Shown here piece after piece: positions 25,400 to 33,695 of a DNA stretch of 64,000 nt. Under the pieces are notes generated by a model. It was not told the DNA's origin, ran no database searches, and was given only the letters and a program-made list of their open reading frames with translations. Where the stretch lies: positions 2,480,001 to 2,544,000 of the forward strand of contig NZ_CP033966.1 of the NCBI RefSeq assembly GCF_003854895.1. The letters run 5' to 3'. Every line of letters starts with the position of its first letter. Positions within the stretch are counted from its first letter, which is position 1. Origin of the DNA: Pigmentiphaga sp. H8. GTDB taxonomy: Bacteria; Pseudomonadota; Gammaproteobacteria; Burkholderiales; Burkholderiaceae_B. Both the position numbers and the translations under genes were made by a program.

Positions 25400-26116
25400 A
25401 TGGCGCACATGTCCGGGCGCACAGGCGCCAGCGGCCCGGCTTTCGTCCGCCTGCTTGCCCGCCTGGCGCACGCCCACGTTCCCACCCCCCGGCAGCCGCT
25501 TGCCGACCGGCTGAGCCTGTGGCTCGGCTGGACCGATGCCATCGCGCTGTCCGCGGTATTGAGCGGCAACGCGAAAGCGGCGCCCGCCAGCATGCCCGCC
25601 AGCGATACGGCCGCGCGGGAGGATAGCGCGCGGGTGCGGGACGAACTGGCCCTGGCCATCGAGCGGGACCGGGTGCTGCGCCCCGTGCGCAGCCGCCACC
25701 GGCGCGATCCCGCGCTGCTGGTCGATCCGGACGACGACACCGATTTTTCCCGCTACCGCCAGCGCTGCCTGGCCAAGCAGCAGCAGATGGAGACCGGCAT
25801 CGCGGCCCTGCGTGGCCGCCTGCGGGCCATGCTGGCCGCCGGCTCGCCCGAGATGGCGCGGCTGGCCGCGGTGGACGCGGTCATGGAGCGGGTGCTGGGC
25901 ACGCAGGAGCGCAATCTGCTGGCCTCGGTGCCCGGCCTGCTGGAAGGCCATTTCCTGCGCCTGCGCAAGGCCGGCCAGGATCCCGCCAACAACGACAACG
26001 ATCCCGGCCCCTGGCTGGACACCTTCCGCGCGGACATGCGGGGCGTCCTGCTGGCCGAGCTGGATTTCCGATTTCAACCGGTCGAGGGGCTGCTGGCGGC
26101 CCTTCGCGCAAGCTGA
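25400..26116 (+). CDS. DUF3348 family protein
   Basis: A 238-residue cytoplasmic protein of the uncharacterised DUF3348 family. It has no signal peptide or membrane segment. Helical, charged segments dominate: LADRLSLWLGWTDAIALSAVL near residue 33, ARVRDELALAIERDR near 80, DTDFSRYRQRCLAKQQQME near 115, and a C-terminal DTFRADMRGVLLAELDFRFQPVEGLLAAL. It is the first gene of a four-gene cassette; the gap to the next gene is 10 bases. A companion or assembly role for the membrane complex encoded downstream is inference. Confidence 0.85.
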   Translation: MAHMSGRTGASGPAFVRLLARLAHAHVPTPRQPLADRLSLWLGWTDAIALSAVLSGNAKAAPASMPASDTAAREDSARVRDELALAIERDRVLRPVRSRHRRDPALLVDPDDDTDFSRYRQRCLAKQQQMETGIAALRGRLRAMLAAGSPEMARLAAVDAVMERVLGTQERNLLASVPGLLEGHFLRLRKAGQDPANNDNDPGPWLDTFRADMRGVLLAELDFRFQPVEGLLAALRAS

Positions 26117-26126
26117 TCCGTCCTAG

Positions 26127-28712
26127 ATGAGCAGATATCTTCCTTTCGTGGTTTTCTTCGTGGGTCTGGCCGTGGTGGGCTGGGTGGGCGTGGGCTATGT
26201 CGGCTCGAACCTGCTGGCGCTGGCGGTGATCCTGCTGATCGCCGCGTTCTACGTGCTGGGTGGGCTGGAACTGCGCCGTTTCCACGAGGCGACGTCGTCG
26301 CTGGCACGCGCCGCGGCGGATCTGTCGGCGCCGCCGTCCAGCCTGGGGACGTGGCTGGAGCAGGTGCATCCGTCGCTGCGCAACGCCGTGCGGCTGCGCG
26401 TCGAGGGTGAAAGGGTGGGGCTGCCGGGGCCGGCACTGACGCCGTATCTGGCCGGCCTGCTGGTGTTGCTGGGCATGCTGGGGACGTTCCTGGGCATGGT
26501 GGCGACGCTGCGGGGCACGGGGGTCGCGCTGGAAAGCGCGACCGACCTGCAGGCGATCCGCGCGTCGCTGGCGGCGCCGGTCAAGGGGCTGGGCTTCGCC
26601 TTCGGGACCTCGGTGGCGGGCGTGGCGGCGTCGGCGATGCTGGGCCTCCTGGCCTCGCTGTGCCGGCGCGAGCGCCTGCAGGCGGCGCAGGCACTGGATA
26701 CGCGCATCGCGACGGTGCTGCGCCCGTATTCGCTTGCCCACCAGCGCGAGGAATCGTTCAAGCTGTTGCAGCGGCAGGCGGACCTGATGCCGGCGCTGGT
26801 CGACCGGTTGCAGGCCCTGGCCGAGTCGGTGGCCAAACACAACGAGGCCCTGGGCGAGCGCCTGGCGGCCGGGCAGGAAAGCTTCCATGGCCGGGTCGAG
26901 GCCGAGTACCGGCGCCTGGCCGGTTCGGTGGAGCAAAGCCTGAAGGAGAGCCTGGCCGACAGCGCGCGGGTGGCCGGCGCCACGATCCAGCCGGCGGTCG
27001 AGACCGCGATGGCCGGCCTGGCGCGCGAGACGGCCAGCCTGCACGAGACGGTCACGCAGGCGGTGCAGCGGCAACTGGACACGCTGTCCAGCCGCTTCGA
27101 GACCAGCACCGCCACGGTGGCCGATACCTGGAATACCGCGCTGGGCGAGCACCGGAAGACCAGCGACGCGCTGGCGGGCGACCTGCGCACGGCGCTGGAC
27201 GCGTTCGCCCGGACCTTCGAGCAGCGTTCGGCCAGCCTGGTCGAAGGCGTGTCCGCCCGCCTGGAGGCGTCGGTGGACCAGGTGTCGTCGACCTGGGGAA
27301 CGGCGCTGGCGGCGCACCAGCAGACCAGCGAGACCGTGTCGGGCGAGCTGCGCGCCACGTTCGATGGCGTCGCGCAGGCCTTCGCGCAGCGTTCGACCGA
27401 GATGGTGGAGACCGTGGCCGCACGGCTGGAGAACGTGGCCGGACAGGTGTCGCAGGCGTGGAGCGCGGCGCTGGACGGGCACCAGCGCACCAGCGAGGCG
27501 CTGGCCGGCGACGTCCGCGCCTCGTTCGACCGGCTGGCGGAAGATTTCGAGCAGCGTTCGGCGGGGCTGGTGGACGGGATCGCCGCCCGCCTGGATGCCA
27601 CGGCGGGGACAGTGTCCGGCGCATGGAGCACGGCGCTGGACGAGCACCGGCGCACGGGCGAGGCGCTGGCCGGCGACATGCGGGCGTCGTTCGACCGTTT
27701 CGCCGAAACGTTCGGGCAGGGGGCGGCCAGCCTGGTGGAACGGGTGGCCGGCCAGTTGGAGGCCGCCGTCCAGAACGTATCGGGCGCCTGGAACGAGGCG
27801 CTTGCGCGGCATGGACAGGCCAGCGAGCAGTTGTCCGGCGACACGCGTCAGGCGCTGGCCGAGGCCGCGGCCACCTTCGAGCGCCATGCGGCCTCGCTGC
27901 TGGACACGGTGGGACAGGCCCATGGCGAACTGCGGTCCGAGCTGGCCTCGCGCGACGAGGCGCGGCAGGCGGCCTGGACCGGCGCCCTGGAAACCCTGGC
28001 CGGCTCGCTCAGCCAGGAATGGCGCGAGGCCGGCGCGCAGATCGCGGGCCGGCAACAGGAGGTCTGCGAGACGCTGGCGCGCACGGCCGACGAGATCTCG
28101 TCCGAGTCCCAGGCCCATGCCCGCGCCACCATCGCCGAGATCGAGCGGCTGGTGCAGGCGGCCTCGGAAGCCCCGCTGGCGGCGGCCCGGATCATCGGCG
28201 AATTGCGGCAGCAGTTGTCGGACGGCATGACGCGCGACAACGCGATGCTGGAAGAGCGCGAGCGGTTGCTGCAAACGGTGGGCAGCCTGCTGGACACCGT
28301 CAACCACGCCAGCACCGAACAGCGCGAGGCGGTCGATGCGCTGGTGGCGGCGTCGGCCGACATGCTGGACCGGGTGGGCACGCGCTTCACCGAGCAGGTC
28401 GGCGCCGAGACCGGCAAACTGGAGTCGGTGGCCGCGCAGGTGACCGGCAGCGCCGTCGAGGTGGCCAGCCTGGGCGAGGCGCTGGGGCAGGCGGTCAAGC
28501 TGTTCGGCGAATCCAGCGACAAACTGATGGAGCAACTGCGCGGCATCGAGGGCGCCCTGGACAAGGCCGTCGCGCGTAGCGACGAGCAGCTTGCCTACTA
28601 CGTCGCGCAGGCCAAGGACGTCATCGACCTGAGCATGATGTCGCAGAAACAGATCGTCGAGGAGCTGCGGCAGCTCGACGTGCAACGGGCGCCGGCGGGC
28701 GACGTGTCCTGA
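26127..28712 (+). CDS. DUF802 protein: MotA/TolQ-like membrane domain with long coiled-coil tail
   Basis: An 861-residue membrane protein. Four hydrophobic segments lie at about 4-20, 26-46, 105-126 and 154-178; the last two (GMLGTFLGMVATLRG and KGLGFAFGTSVAGVAAS) match the MotA/TolQ/ExbB proton-channel core. From about 200 to the end it is an Ala/Glu/Arg-rich helical tail, including five 55-residue tandem repeats at 321-595 (DUF802 units, each with a Trp near position 15). The layout, a short channel domain plus a very long cytoplasmic tail, is that of ZorA of Zorya systems. The next gene encodes the MotB-like partner and overlaps it by one base. Confidence 0.88.
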   Translation: MSRYLPFVVFFVGLAVVGWVGVGYVGSNLLALAVILLIAAFYVLGGLELRRFHEATSSLARAAADLSAPPSSLGTWLEQVHPSLRNAVRLRVEGERVGLPGPALTPYLAGLLVLLGMLGTFLGMVATLRGTGVALESATDLQAIRASLAAPVKGLGFAFGTSVAGVAASAMLGLLASLCRRERLQAAQALDTRIATVLRPYSLAHQREESFKLLQRQADLMPALVDRLQALAESVAKHNEALGERLAAGQESFHGRVEAEYRRLAGSVEQSLKESLADSARVAGATIQPAVETAMAGLARETASLHETVTQAVQRQLDTLSSRFETSTATVADTWNTALGEHRKTSDALAGDLRTALDAFARTFEQRSASLVEGVSARLEASVDQVSSTWGTALAAHQQTSETVSGELRATFDGVAQAFAQRSTEMVETVAARLENVAGQVSQAWSAALDGHQRTSEALAGDVRASFDRLAEDFEQRSAGLVDGIAARLDATAGTVSGAWSTALDEHRRTGEALAGDMRASFDRFAETFGQGAASLVERVAGQLEAAVQNVSGAWNEALARHGQASEQLSGDTRQALAEAAATFERHAASLLDTVGQAHGELRSELASRDEARQAAWTGALETLAGSLSQEWREAGAQIAGRQQEVCETLARTADEISSESQAHARATIAEIERLVQAASEAPLAAARIIGELRQQLSDGMTRDNAMLEERERLLQTVGSLLDTVNHASTEQREAVDALVAASADMLDRVGTRFTEQVGAETGKLESVAAQVTGSAVEVASLGEALGQAVKLFGESSDKLMEQLRGIEGALDKAVARSDEQLAYYVAQAKDVIDLSMMSQKQIVEELRQLDVQRAPAGDVS
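27087..27911 (+). repeat. Five tandem 165-bp (55-codon) repeats in the DUF802 gene
   Basis: Five in-frame units, residues 321-375, 376-430, 431-485, 486-540 and 541-595. Each has a Trp near position 15, a TAL or AAL box, a G(D/E)(L/V/M)R step and an S-A-S-L-V-like end. Units 2-4 are the closest to each other. The repeats predict a continuous helical rod whose length could change by recombination between units. Confidence 0.8.
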
Positions 28713-29347
28713 TGGCCGACGACATCGAATCCAACGTCGAGGCGGCATCGCCCGTCTGGGCGGTCTTCGGCGACCTGATGTCGGTCATGCTGGGCGCCTT
28801 CGTGCTGCTCCTGGTGGGCGTGATCGGCACGCAGCTGGAACTCTCGACCAAGCTCGAAGAGGAAGTCCAGAGGCGGCAGGGCGAGGTGCAGCGGCGGCAG
28901 GCCCTGGAGCAGGCGCTGGCCGGGCCGCTGGCCACGGGACGGGTGACGCTGGTCGATGGCCGCATCGGCATCAGCGGCAACGTGCTGTTCGCGCTGAATT
29001 CCGATGCCTTGCAGCCGGAAGGCCGGCAGGTGCTCAAGAGCCTGGTGGGGCCGCTGGGCGCCTACCTGAAGGCTCGCGACGAGATCATCATGGTGAGCGG
29101 CTTCACCGACGACCGGCTGATACGCGAGGGCAACCGCCGCTTCGCCGACAACTGGGAGCTGTCGGCGCAGCGGGCGCTGACCGTGACGCGGGCCCTGATC
29201 GACGAGGGCATTCCATCGTCGTCGGTGTTCGCCGCCGCCTTCGGCGCCGAACAGCCCGTGGCGTCCAATGCCAACGACGAAGGCCGGTCGCGCAACCGGC
29301 GCGTGGAAATCGCGCCCATGCCCCGGTCTTCCCAGCGCCGTGAGTAG
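28712..29347 (+). CDS. OmpA-family protein with MotB-like transmembrane anchor
   Basis: A 211-residue inner-membrane protein with a single transmembrane helix at about 16-40. The helix opens WAVFGDLMSVMLGAF, with Asp21 in the place of the proton-carrying Asp of MotB and ZorB. A short coiled coil follows (residues 42-70), then a peptidoglycan-binding OmpA domain (about 85-205) with the ligand residues in GFTDDRL and the GRSRNRRVEI end. It starts inside the stop codon of the DUF802 gene (TGATG), so the two are translationally coupled and probably form one stator-type complex. It is ZorB-like in size and order. Confidence 0.9.
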   Translation: MADDIESNVEAASPVWAVFGDLMSVMLGAFVLLLVGVIGTQLELSTKLEEEVQRRQGEVQRRQALEQALAGPLATGRVTLVDGRIGISGNVLFALNSDALQPEGRQVLKSLVGPLGAYLKARDEIIMVSGFTDDRLIREGNRRFADNWELSAQRALTVTRALIDEGIPSSSVFAAAFGAEQPVASNANDEGRSRNRRVEIAPMPRSSQRRE

Positions 29348-29942
29348 GGACACCGTGTCCGACGCGGCGACGCTGCTCGACACCTGGCGCGGGCAGGGGG
29401 TGGATCGCGTCGATCCGCTGCGTTTCCATTTCATCGAGGCGCTGGCGCGGCGGGCGTCCGGGCACGAGGGCGAGGCGCGCCGAGTCCTGGACGAGAAGCT
29501 GGCCGGCGTGCTGGACGACTATGCCCGCTGCGTGGAGCAGGCGGCGGGCGCGGGCGAAGCCGTGGCGGCGCCCGTGCCGGCAGACGGCCTGACCACGCTG
29601 GTCGATCTGCTGTCGGCGAACGGCGCCGCGCTCCAGGACGCCGCCGGCGACATGGCGGTGCTGGACTACTTCCGGGGCCTGTGGGCCGAGCTGCGCGTGG
29701 GCAGGGAACTGCGGCAGGCCCTGGAGAACGTTCCCGAGAACGCCGGGCCGCTGAACTCGCTGCATCTCGTGCACCAATCGCTGATGCTGATGCACGACCT
29801 GGCGCCGGGATACCTGCGGCATTTCCTGTCGTATGCCGATACCCTGTCCTGGATGGAGCGCATGAGCGGCGCCGATCTGCTGCTGGGCGCCGCCCCGCGC
29901 ACCGAGGCGCCGAAGAAGACCGGCAAGGGCAAGGCCGACTGA
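29340..29942 (+). CDS. DUF2894 family protein
   Basis: A 200-residue cytoplasmic protein of the uncharacterised DUF2894 family, fourth gene of the motor-like cassette. It is helical with conserved-looking patches: LDTWRGQGVDRVDPLRFHFIEAL at residues 10-32, LDEKLAGVLDDYA, DYFRGLWAELRVGREL and the end LSYADTLSWMERM. The start is probably GTG 29340, eight bases inside the OmpA gene; GTG 29355 is the alternative. No enzymatic motif is visible. A hairpin follows the stop. Confidence 0.82.
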   Translation: MSRDTVSDAATLLDTWRGQGVDRVDPLRFHFIEALARRASGHEGEARRVLDEKLAGVLDDYARCVEQAAGAGEAVAAPVPADGLTTLVDLLSANGAALQDAAGDMAVLDYFRGLWAELRVGRELRQALENVPENAGPLNSLHLVHQSLMLMHDLAPGYLRHFLSYADTLSWMERMSGADLLLGAAPRTEAPKKTGKGKAD

Positions 29943-29948
29943 GGCGGG

Positions 29949-29966
29949 CGCCTCCCGCAGGAGGCG
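29949..29966. terminator. Hairpin after the DUF802 cassette
   Basis: CGCCTCC and GGAGGCG are exact reverse complements around CGCA, 7 bases after the DUF2894 stop. It is followed by GGAAAACG rather than a T-run, so termination strength is uncertain, but it marks the cassette end. Confidence 0.4.
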
Positions 29967-30046
29967 GGAAAACGTCTATGCTTGGCGGGTCGTCCGGCGC
30001 GGCCCCTTGGCCCAGGCGCCGGCGCCGTTCCCGGAATGCCCGCGCC

Positions 30047-30802
30047 ATGCCCTTGTTCTACCTACGCAGACTGACCGCCGTCGAGCGCACGCCTCAGGCC
30101 AACCGCCACCTCGCCTACATCCTGGCACTCGTCGCCGGCGCGGTGAACGCGGGCGGCTTCCTGGCGGTCCAGCAATACACCTCCCACATGTCCGGCATCC
30201 TGTCGTCCATGGCCGACCATCTGGCCCTGGGCGGCGTGGCCTTCTTCCTGCAAGGACTGGCCGCGCTGCTGTTCTTCGTGCTGGGCGCCGGGACGTCGGC
30301 GGTGCTGATCAATTTCGGCCGCCGTTCGCGGCTGGCCAGCGAGTACGCGCTGCCGCTGCTGCTGGAGGCCGGGCTGCTGCTGTGCTTCGGCCTGCTGGGG
30401 GGCAACATCGAGCAGTTCCGCTGGCTGGCGGTGCCGGCCACCGTCATGCTGCTGTGCTTCATCATGGGCTTGCAGAACGCCATCATCACCAAGATCTCGC
30501 GCGCCGAGATCCGTACCACCCACGTCACCGGCATGGTGACCGACATCGGCATCGAACTGGGCAAGCTGTTCTACTGGAACGCCTCGCGCGAGGCCGATCC
30601 CGGGCATTTCGTGAAGGCCGACCGCGCCAAGCTGCGCGTGCTGGTCATGCTGGTCGGCCTGTTCTTCGCGGGCGGCGTGGGCGGCGCGCTGTCGTTCGCC
30701 TATTTCGGCTTCGTGTCGACCGTGCCGCTGGCGGTGCTGCTGGGCCTGCTGGCGGTCATGCCGGTGGCCGAGGACCTCCAGGGCTACTGGCGGCACCACT
30801 AG
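30047..30802 (+). CDS. YoaK-family (DUF1275) membrane protein
   Basis: A 251-residue inner-membrane protein with six to seven hydrophobic segments. Family marks include LALVAGAVNAGGFLAVQQYTSHMSG, IMGLQNAIITKIS and RTTHVTGMVTDIG. The function of the family is not established; a transporter role is suspected. The start at MPLFYLRRL is preferred over a longer open frame without membrane features. It stands alone, and its stop overlaps the convergent LuxR gene stop by 4 bases. Confidence 0.88.
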   Translation: MPLFYLRRLTAVERTPQANRHLAYILALVAGAVNAGGFLAVQQYTSHMSGILSSMADHLALGGVAFFLQGLAALLFFVLGAGTSAVLINFGRRSRLASEYALPLLLEAGLLLCFGLLGGNIEQFRWLAVPATVMLLCFIMGLQNAIITKISRAEIRTTHVTGMVTDIGIELGKLFYWNASREADPGHFVKADRAKLRVLVMLVGLFFAGGVGGALSFAYFGFVSTVPLAVLLGLLAVMPVAEDLQGYWRHH

Positions 30803-31617
30803 GGGCGCGAGGACCCGACGCCTCGGCCCGTCACGTTCAGCGGCAGGCTGTCCAAGGCCGCCAGCAGTTCGCGCTGGGTGCGTACGCCCAGCTTGGCGAA
30901 GGCGCGGTAGCGGTAGGTCAGCACGGTGGTCAACCGCAGCCCCAGCAATTCGGCCGTCGCGCGCGAGGTCTTGCCCGCCAGCAGATGCGCCACCACCTGG
31001 CGTTCGCGGTTGGCCAGCAGAGACAACACCTTGTGATGCAGCGTATCGCCCGCCGTCGGTTCCGAGGCCGCTCGCACGTGCGCGGTAACCGCCGCCTGCA
31101 GCACCGGCGCGCAGGTGGTGATGATGTGGAAATCCTGTTCGTCGAAGGGCTTGTAGGCCAGGTTGCGGTAGAAGCTGACCGCGATGCGGCCACCGTCGGG
31201 ATTGAGCAGCAGCACCGAGGTCCGTTCGCGTATGCCCGGCTGGGTATAGCAGACGTCCCGGTAGTGAGGGTTGCGGACGTCCTCGGCGTACTGGTGGCTG
31301 AGCCAGGTCTGAGGTCGCGCGGGGGCTTTCTTGCGGGCCATCCACACCATGTTCGAATCCTGCAGGTCGAAGCGGTTGCGGTAGTACTCGGCCGCCGTCA
31401 CCGCCGCGACCTGGCCGTGGGCGCTGGCCGTGGAGACTGCCGCGACACGCCCGTTCGCCTCCAGAGCGAAGACGGTGCAGTGGCTGGCGGGCAGCAGTTC
31501 CTGCATGGCCGAAAGAAACGACCCGGCCAGCGACGGCGTGCCTATGCCGGCGATGGCGCGGACGGCGAAGGCGGAGGGGACGGTGTCCGAGATCGGGACG
31601 ACTTTCCAGCGTTTCAT
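30799..31617 (-). CDS. LuxR-type transcriptional regulator
   Basis: A 272-residue regulator with the LuxR C-terminal helix-turn-helix at about 195-255 (LANRERQVVAHLLAGKTSRATAELLGLRLTTVLTYRYRAFAKLG). The N-terminal 190 residues lack a receiver domain and the acyl-homoserine-lactone motif, and may be a GAF-like ligand domain. It is divergent from the FAD monooxygenase operon, 107 bases away, and is the probable activator of that pathway. The recognition helix has LTTVLTYRYRA where a more usual protein has TVKTHRSRI. Confidence 0.9.
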   Translation of the reverse strand: MKRWKVVPISDTVPSAFAVRAIAGIGTPSLAGSFLSAMQELLPASHCTVFALEANGRVAAVSTASAHGQVAAVTAAEYYRNRFDLQDSNMVWMARKKAPARPQTWLSHQYAEDVRNPHYRDVCYTQPGIRERTSVLLLNPDGGRIAVSFYRNLAYKPFDEQDFHIITTCAPVLQAAVTAHVRAASEPTAGDTLHHKVLSLLANRERQVVAHLLAGKTSRATAELLGLRLTTVLTYRYRAFAKLGVRTQRELLAALDSLPLNVTGRGVGSSRP

Positions 31618-31724
31618 GATGCGCGGGGGCTAGGGGTATTCATGTAGTAATAAATGACGACAACTCGGGCACGGCTTTACTGAAGAATACCGGCATCGTC
31701 CATCACCGAACAGCACGGCACAGC

Positions 31725-33431
31725 ATGACAGCCAGACTCGACCGCATCGGCCCCTTCATCTACCACCGGCACGCGCCGCGCCTGCCCGTGCTGCGCGACG
31801 ACGTGGACGAGCGGCGCCATCCCGTCCTGATCGCCGGCGGCGGGCCGGTGGGCCTGGCCCTGGCGCTGGGGCTGGCGCGGCAAGGTGTGCGCTCGGTGGT
31901 GGTCGAGGCCGACGACACCGTCTGCGAGGGCAGCCGCGCAGCCTGTATCTCGCGGCGCAGCCTGGAAATCCTGGCGCGCCTGGGGGCGGCGGATGCCTTC
32001 CTGCGCAAGGGACTGGCCTGGACCACGGGCCGCAGCTACTACGGCCGAAGCGAAGTCCTGTGCTTCTCGATGCCGCAGGACGACGCGCAGAAATTTCCGC
32101 CCATGGTCAACCTGGAGCAGTACTACATCGAGCAGTACCTGCTGGACGCCATCGATGCCCGCAATGTGTCGGACCCCGGTTGCGTGGAGGTGCGCTGGGC
32201 GTCGCGCGTGACGGGACTGCGGCAGGACGCGGCTGGTGTGCGGGTCGAGATCGAGAACGCGCTGGGCGCCTACGCCGCCGAGGCCGACTGGCTGGTGGCC
32301 TGTGACGGCGGCCAGAGTTTCGTGCGCGGCGAGCTGGGCCTGTCCATGGCGGGTACCGGCTACGATGGCCGCTACGTCATCATCGACATCGAACTGCCCA
32401 GCCGAGCACCCACCGAACGGCGCGCCTGGTTCGATCCGCCCTGGTGGCGCGGCTCGACCATCCTCATGCACAGGCAGCCCGACGACATCTGGCGCATCGA
32501 CTATCAGGTGCGGCCGGGCGAGAATGCGGAGGACGCCCTGCGGCCGGAGCGCGTGCGCGAGTTCGTCCAGCGTCACCTGGACGCCATCGGCGAGGGACAC
32601 CTGCCATGGAAACCGGTTTGGACGTCCATCTATCGCGCCGGCGCGATGACCATCGATGGCTACCGGCATGGCCGCATCCTGTTCGCCGGCAATGCCGCCC
32701 ACGCAATGCCCATCTTCGGTGTGCGGGGGCTGAACTCGGGGTTCGACGACGCCGACAACCTGGCGTGGAAGCTGGCCTATGCGATCAAGGGGCAGGGCGG
32801 CCAAGCGCTGCTGGACAGCTACAGCGACGAACGGCTCGAAGCCTTCCACATCAATGCCGCCAGCGCGATGCGCAGCACCGAATTCATGTCGCCGCCGTCA
32901 CGCGGCTTCGATCTGATGCGCGAGGCCTGCCTGTCGCTGGCTGAAAGGCACGAGGGCATCGCGCGCCTGATCAACCCGCGGCAGACCCATGCGATCACTT
33001 ATGCGGAATCGCCGTTGTCCAGCCCGGACGAAGGCGCGGGAGAAGGGCCTGCCCCGGGCGCGCCGCTGCTGGACGTGCTGCCGGGCGACGGCCTGCCGCA
33101 CCTGTCCACGACGGTGGCGGAGGAGGGCGGGAGACGATTCACCTTGCTGTTGTTCGACGAGGAGGGCGAGTCATGTGACCGCATGCGCGCGGTGTTCGAC
33201 GGACAGGAACTGCCGCTGCGGGTGCTGCGCGTCTCCAGCCGTGCCGGTAAAGCCATCGGAGATACCGTGGCCGATCCGAAGCATCGCATGCGGGCCGCCT
33301 ATGGGGGTGGACAGGGCGCCGCCTGGCTGTTGAGGCCCGACGGACATGTGGCGGCCCGCTGGCGGCGAGCCGAGCCGGCGGCCGTGCTTCGAGCGCTGCG
33401 GCAAGCGTGCGGGCTGCCCGCCCAAGACTGA
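31725..33431 (+). CDS. FAD-dependent aromatic-ring monooxygenase (MhpA-like)
   Basis: A 568-residue group A flavin hydroxylase. The dinucleotide-binding GGGPVGLALALGLARQG is near residue 38, preceded by about 34 residues that are unusual in the family. The second FAD region is GNAAHAMPIFGVRGLNSGFDDADNLAWKL, in which GNAAH replaces the common GDAAH. The DG motif (WLVACDGG) is present. Length suggests the MhpA or 3-hydroxyphenyl-propionate type with a thioredoxin-like C-terminus. It opens a six-gene operon with DUF2783, Bug, VOC, FAH-type hydrolase and a second Bug, so it probably starts breakdown of a hydroxylated aromatic acid. Confidence 0.92.
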   Translation: MTARLDRIGPFIYHRHAPRLPVLRDDVDERRHPVLIAGGGPVGLALALGLARQGVRSVVVEADDTVCEGSRAACISRRSLEILARLGAADAFLRKGLAWTTGRSYYGRSEVLCFSMPQDDAQKFPPMVNLEQYYIEQYLLDAIDARNVSDPGCVEVRWASRVTGLRQDAAGVRVEIENALGAYAAEADWLVACDGGQSFVRGELGLSMAGTGYDGRYVIIDIELPSRAPTERRAWFDPPWWRGSTILMHRQPDDIWRIDYQVRPGENAEDALRPERVREFVQRHLDAIGEGHLPWKPVWTSIYRAGAMTIDGYRHGRILFAGNAAHAMPIFGVRGLNSGFDDADNLAWKLAYAIKGQGGQALLDSYSDERLEAFHINAASAMRSTEFMSPPSRGFDLMREACLSLAERHEGIARLINPRQTHAITYAESPLSSPDEGAGEGPAPGAPLLDVLPGDGLPHLSTTVAEEGGRRFTLLLFDEEGESCDRMRAVFDGQELPLRVLRVSSRAGKAIGDTVADPKHRMRAAYGGGQGAAWLLRPDGHVAARWRRAEPAAVLRALRQACGLPAQD

Positions 33432-33441
33432 GAGGACCTTC

Positions 33442-33663
33442 ATGAATCTGGACGATCTGGCGCGCGATCGCGTCTACACCCGCTGTGCACAGGCGGTTTC
33501 CGAGGCTGGCGAAAACCGCGAGCCGCTGTTCCTGGCGCGGTTGGCGCTGCTGTTGTTCGAGCAGGTGGGTGACGAGTCACGCTGCCTGGCCGCCATCGAC
33601 GAGGCGCTGCGGGAGTTGCCTGAACCTTCGCCGTCCGCGCCGGGCGGAGCGTGGGCCGGCTAG
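33442..33663 (+). CDS. DUF2783 small protein
   Basis: A 73-residue cytoplasmic protein of the DUF2783 type, almost entirely one or two helices (ARDRVYTRCAQAV, FLARLALLLFEQVGD). It starts after GAGAGGA, 10 bases past the monooxygenase stop. Small proteins of this family are known beside MhpA-like hydroxylases and may assist them, but no activity has been shown. It is too short to carry an enzyme. Confidence 0.75.
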   Translation: MNLDDLARDRVYTRCAQAVSEAGENREPLFLARLALLLFEQVGDESRCLAAIDEALRELPEPSPSAPGGAWAG

Positions 33664-33695
33664 CCATTCATCCCTCAACGACAACGGAGACAACC

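Noticed and set aside
27087..27911. Regular 165-bp repeats as a CRISPR or satellite array
   Set aside because: Units are translated in frame, diverge at third positions and have no spacer structure. They are protein repeats.
25881..28748. 955-codon open frame opposite the DUF802 gene
   Set aside because: Mirror of a repetitive high-GC coding region, rich in His, Arg and Gln; no signal or domain. The plus-strand frame has convincing membrane and repeat structure.
30007..31647. 546-codon plus-strand frame across the YoaK-like and LuxR genes
   Set aside because: Shadow frame with high Arg/Gly/His content; both underlying genes have clear family motifs.
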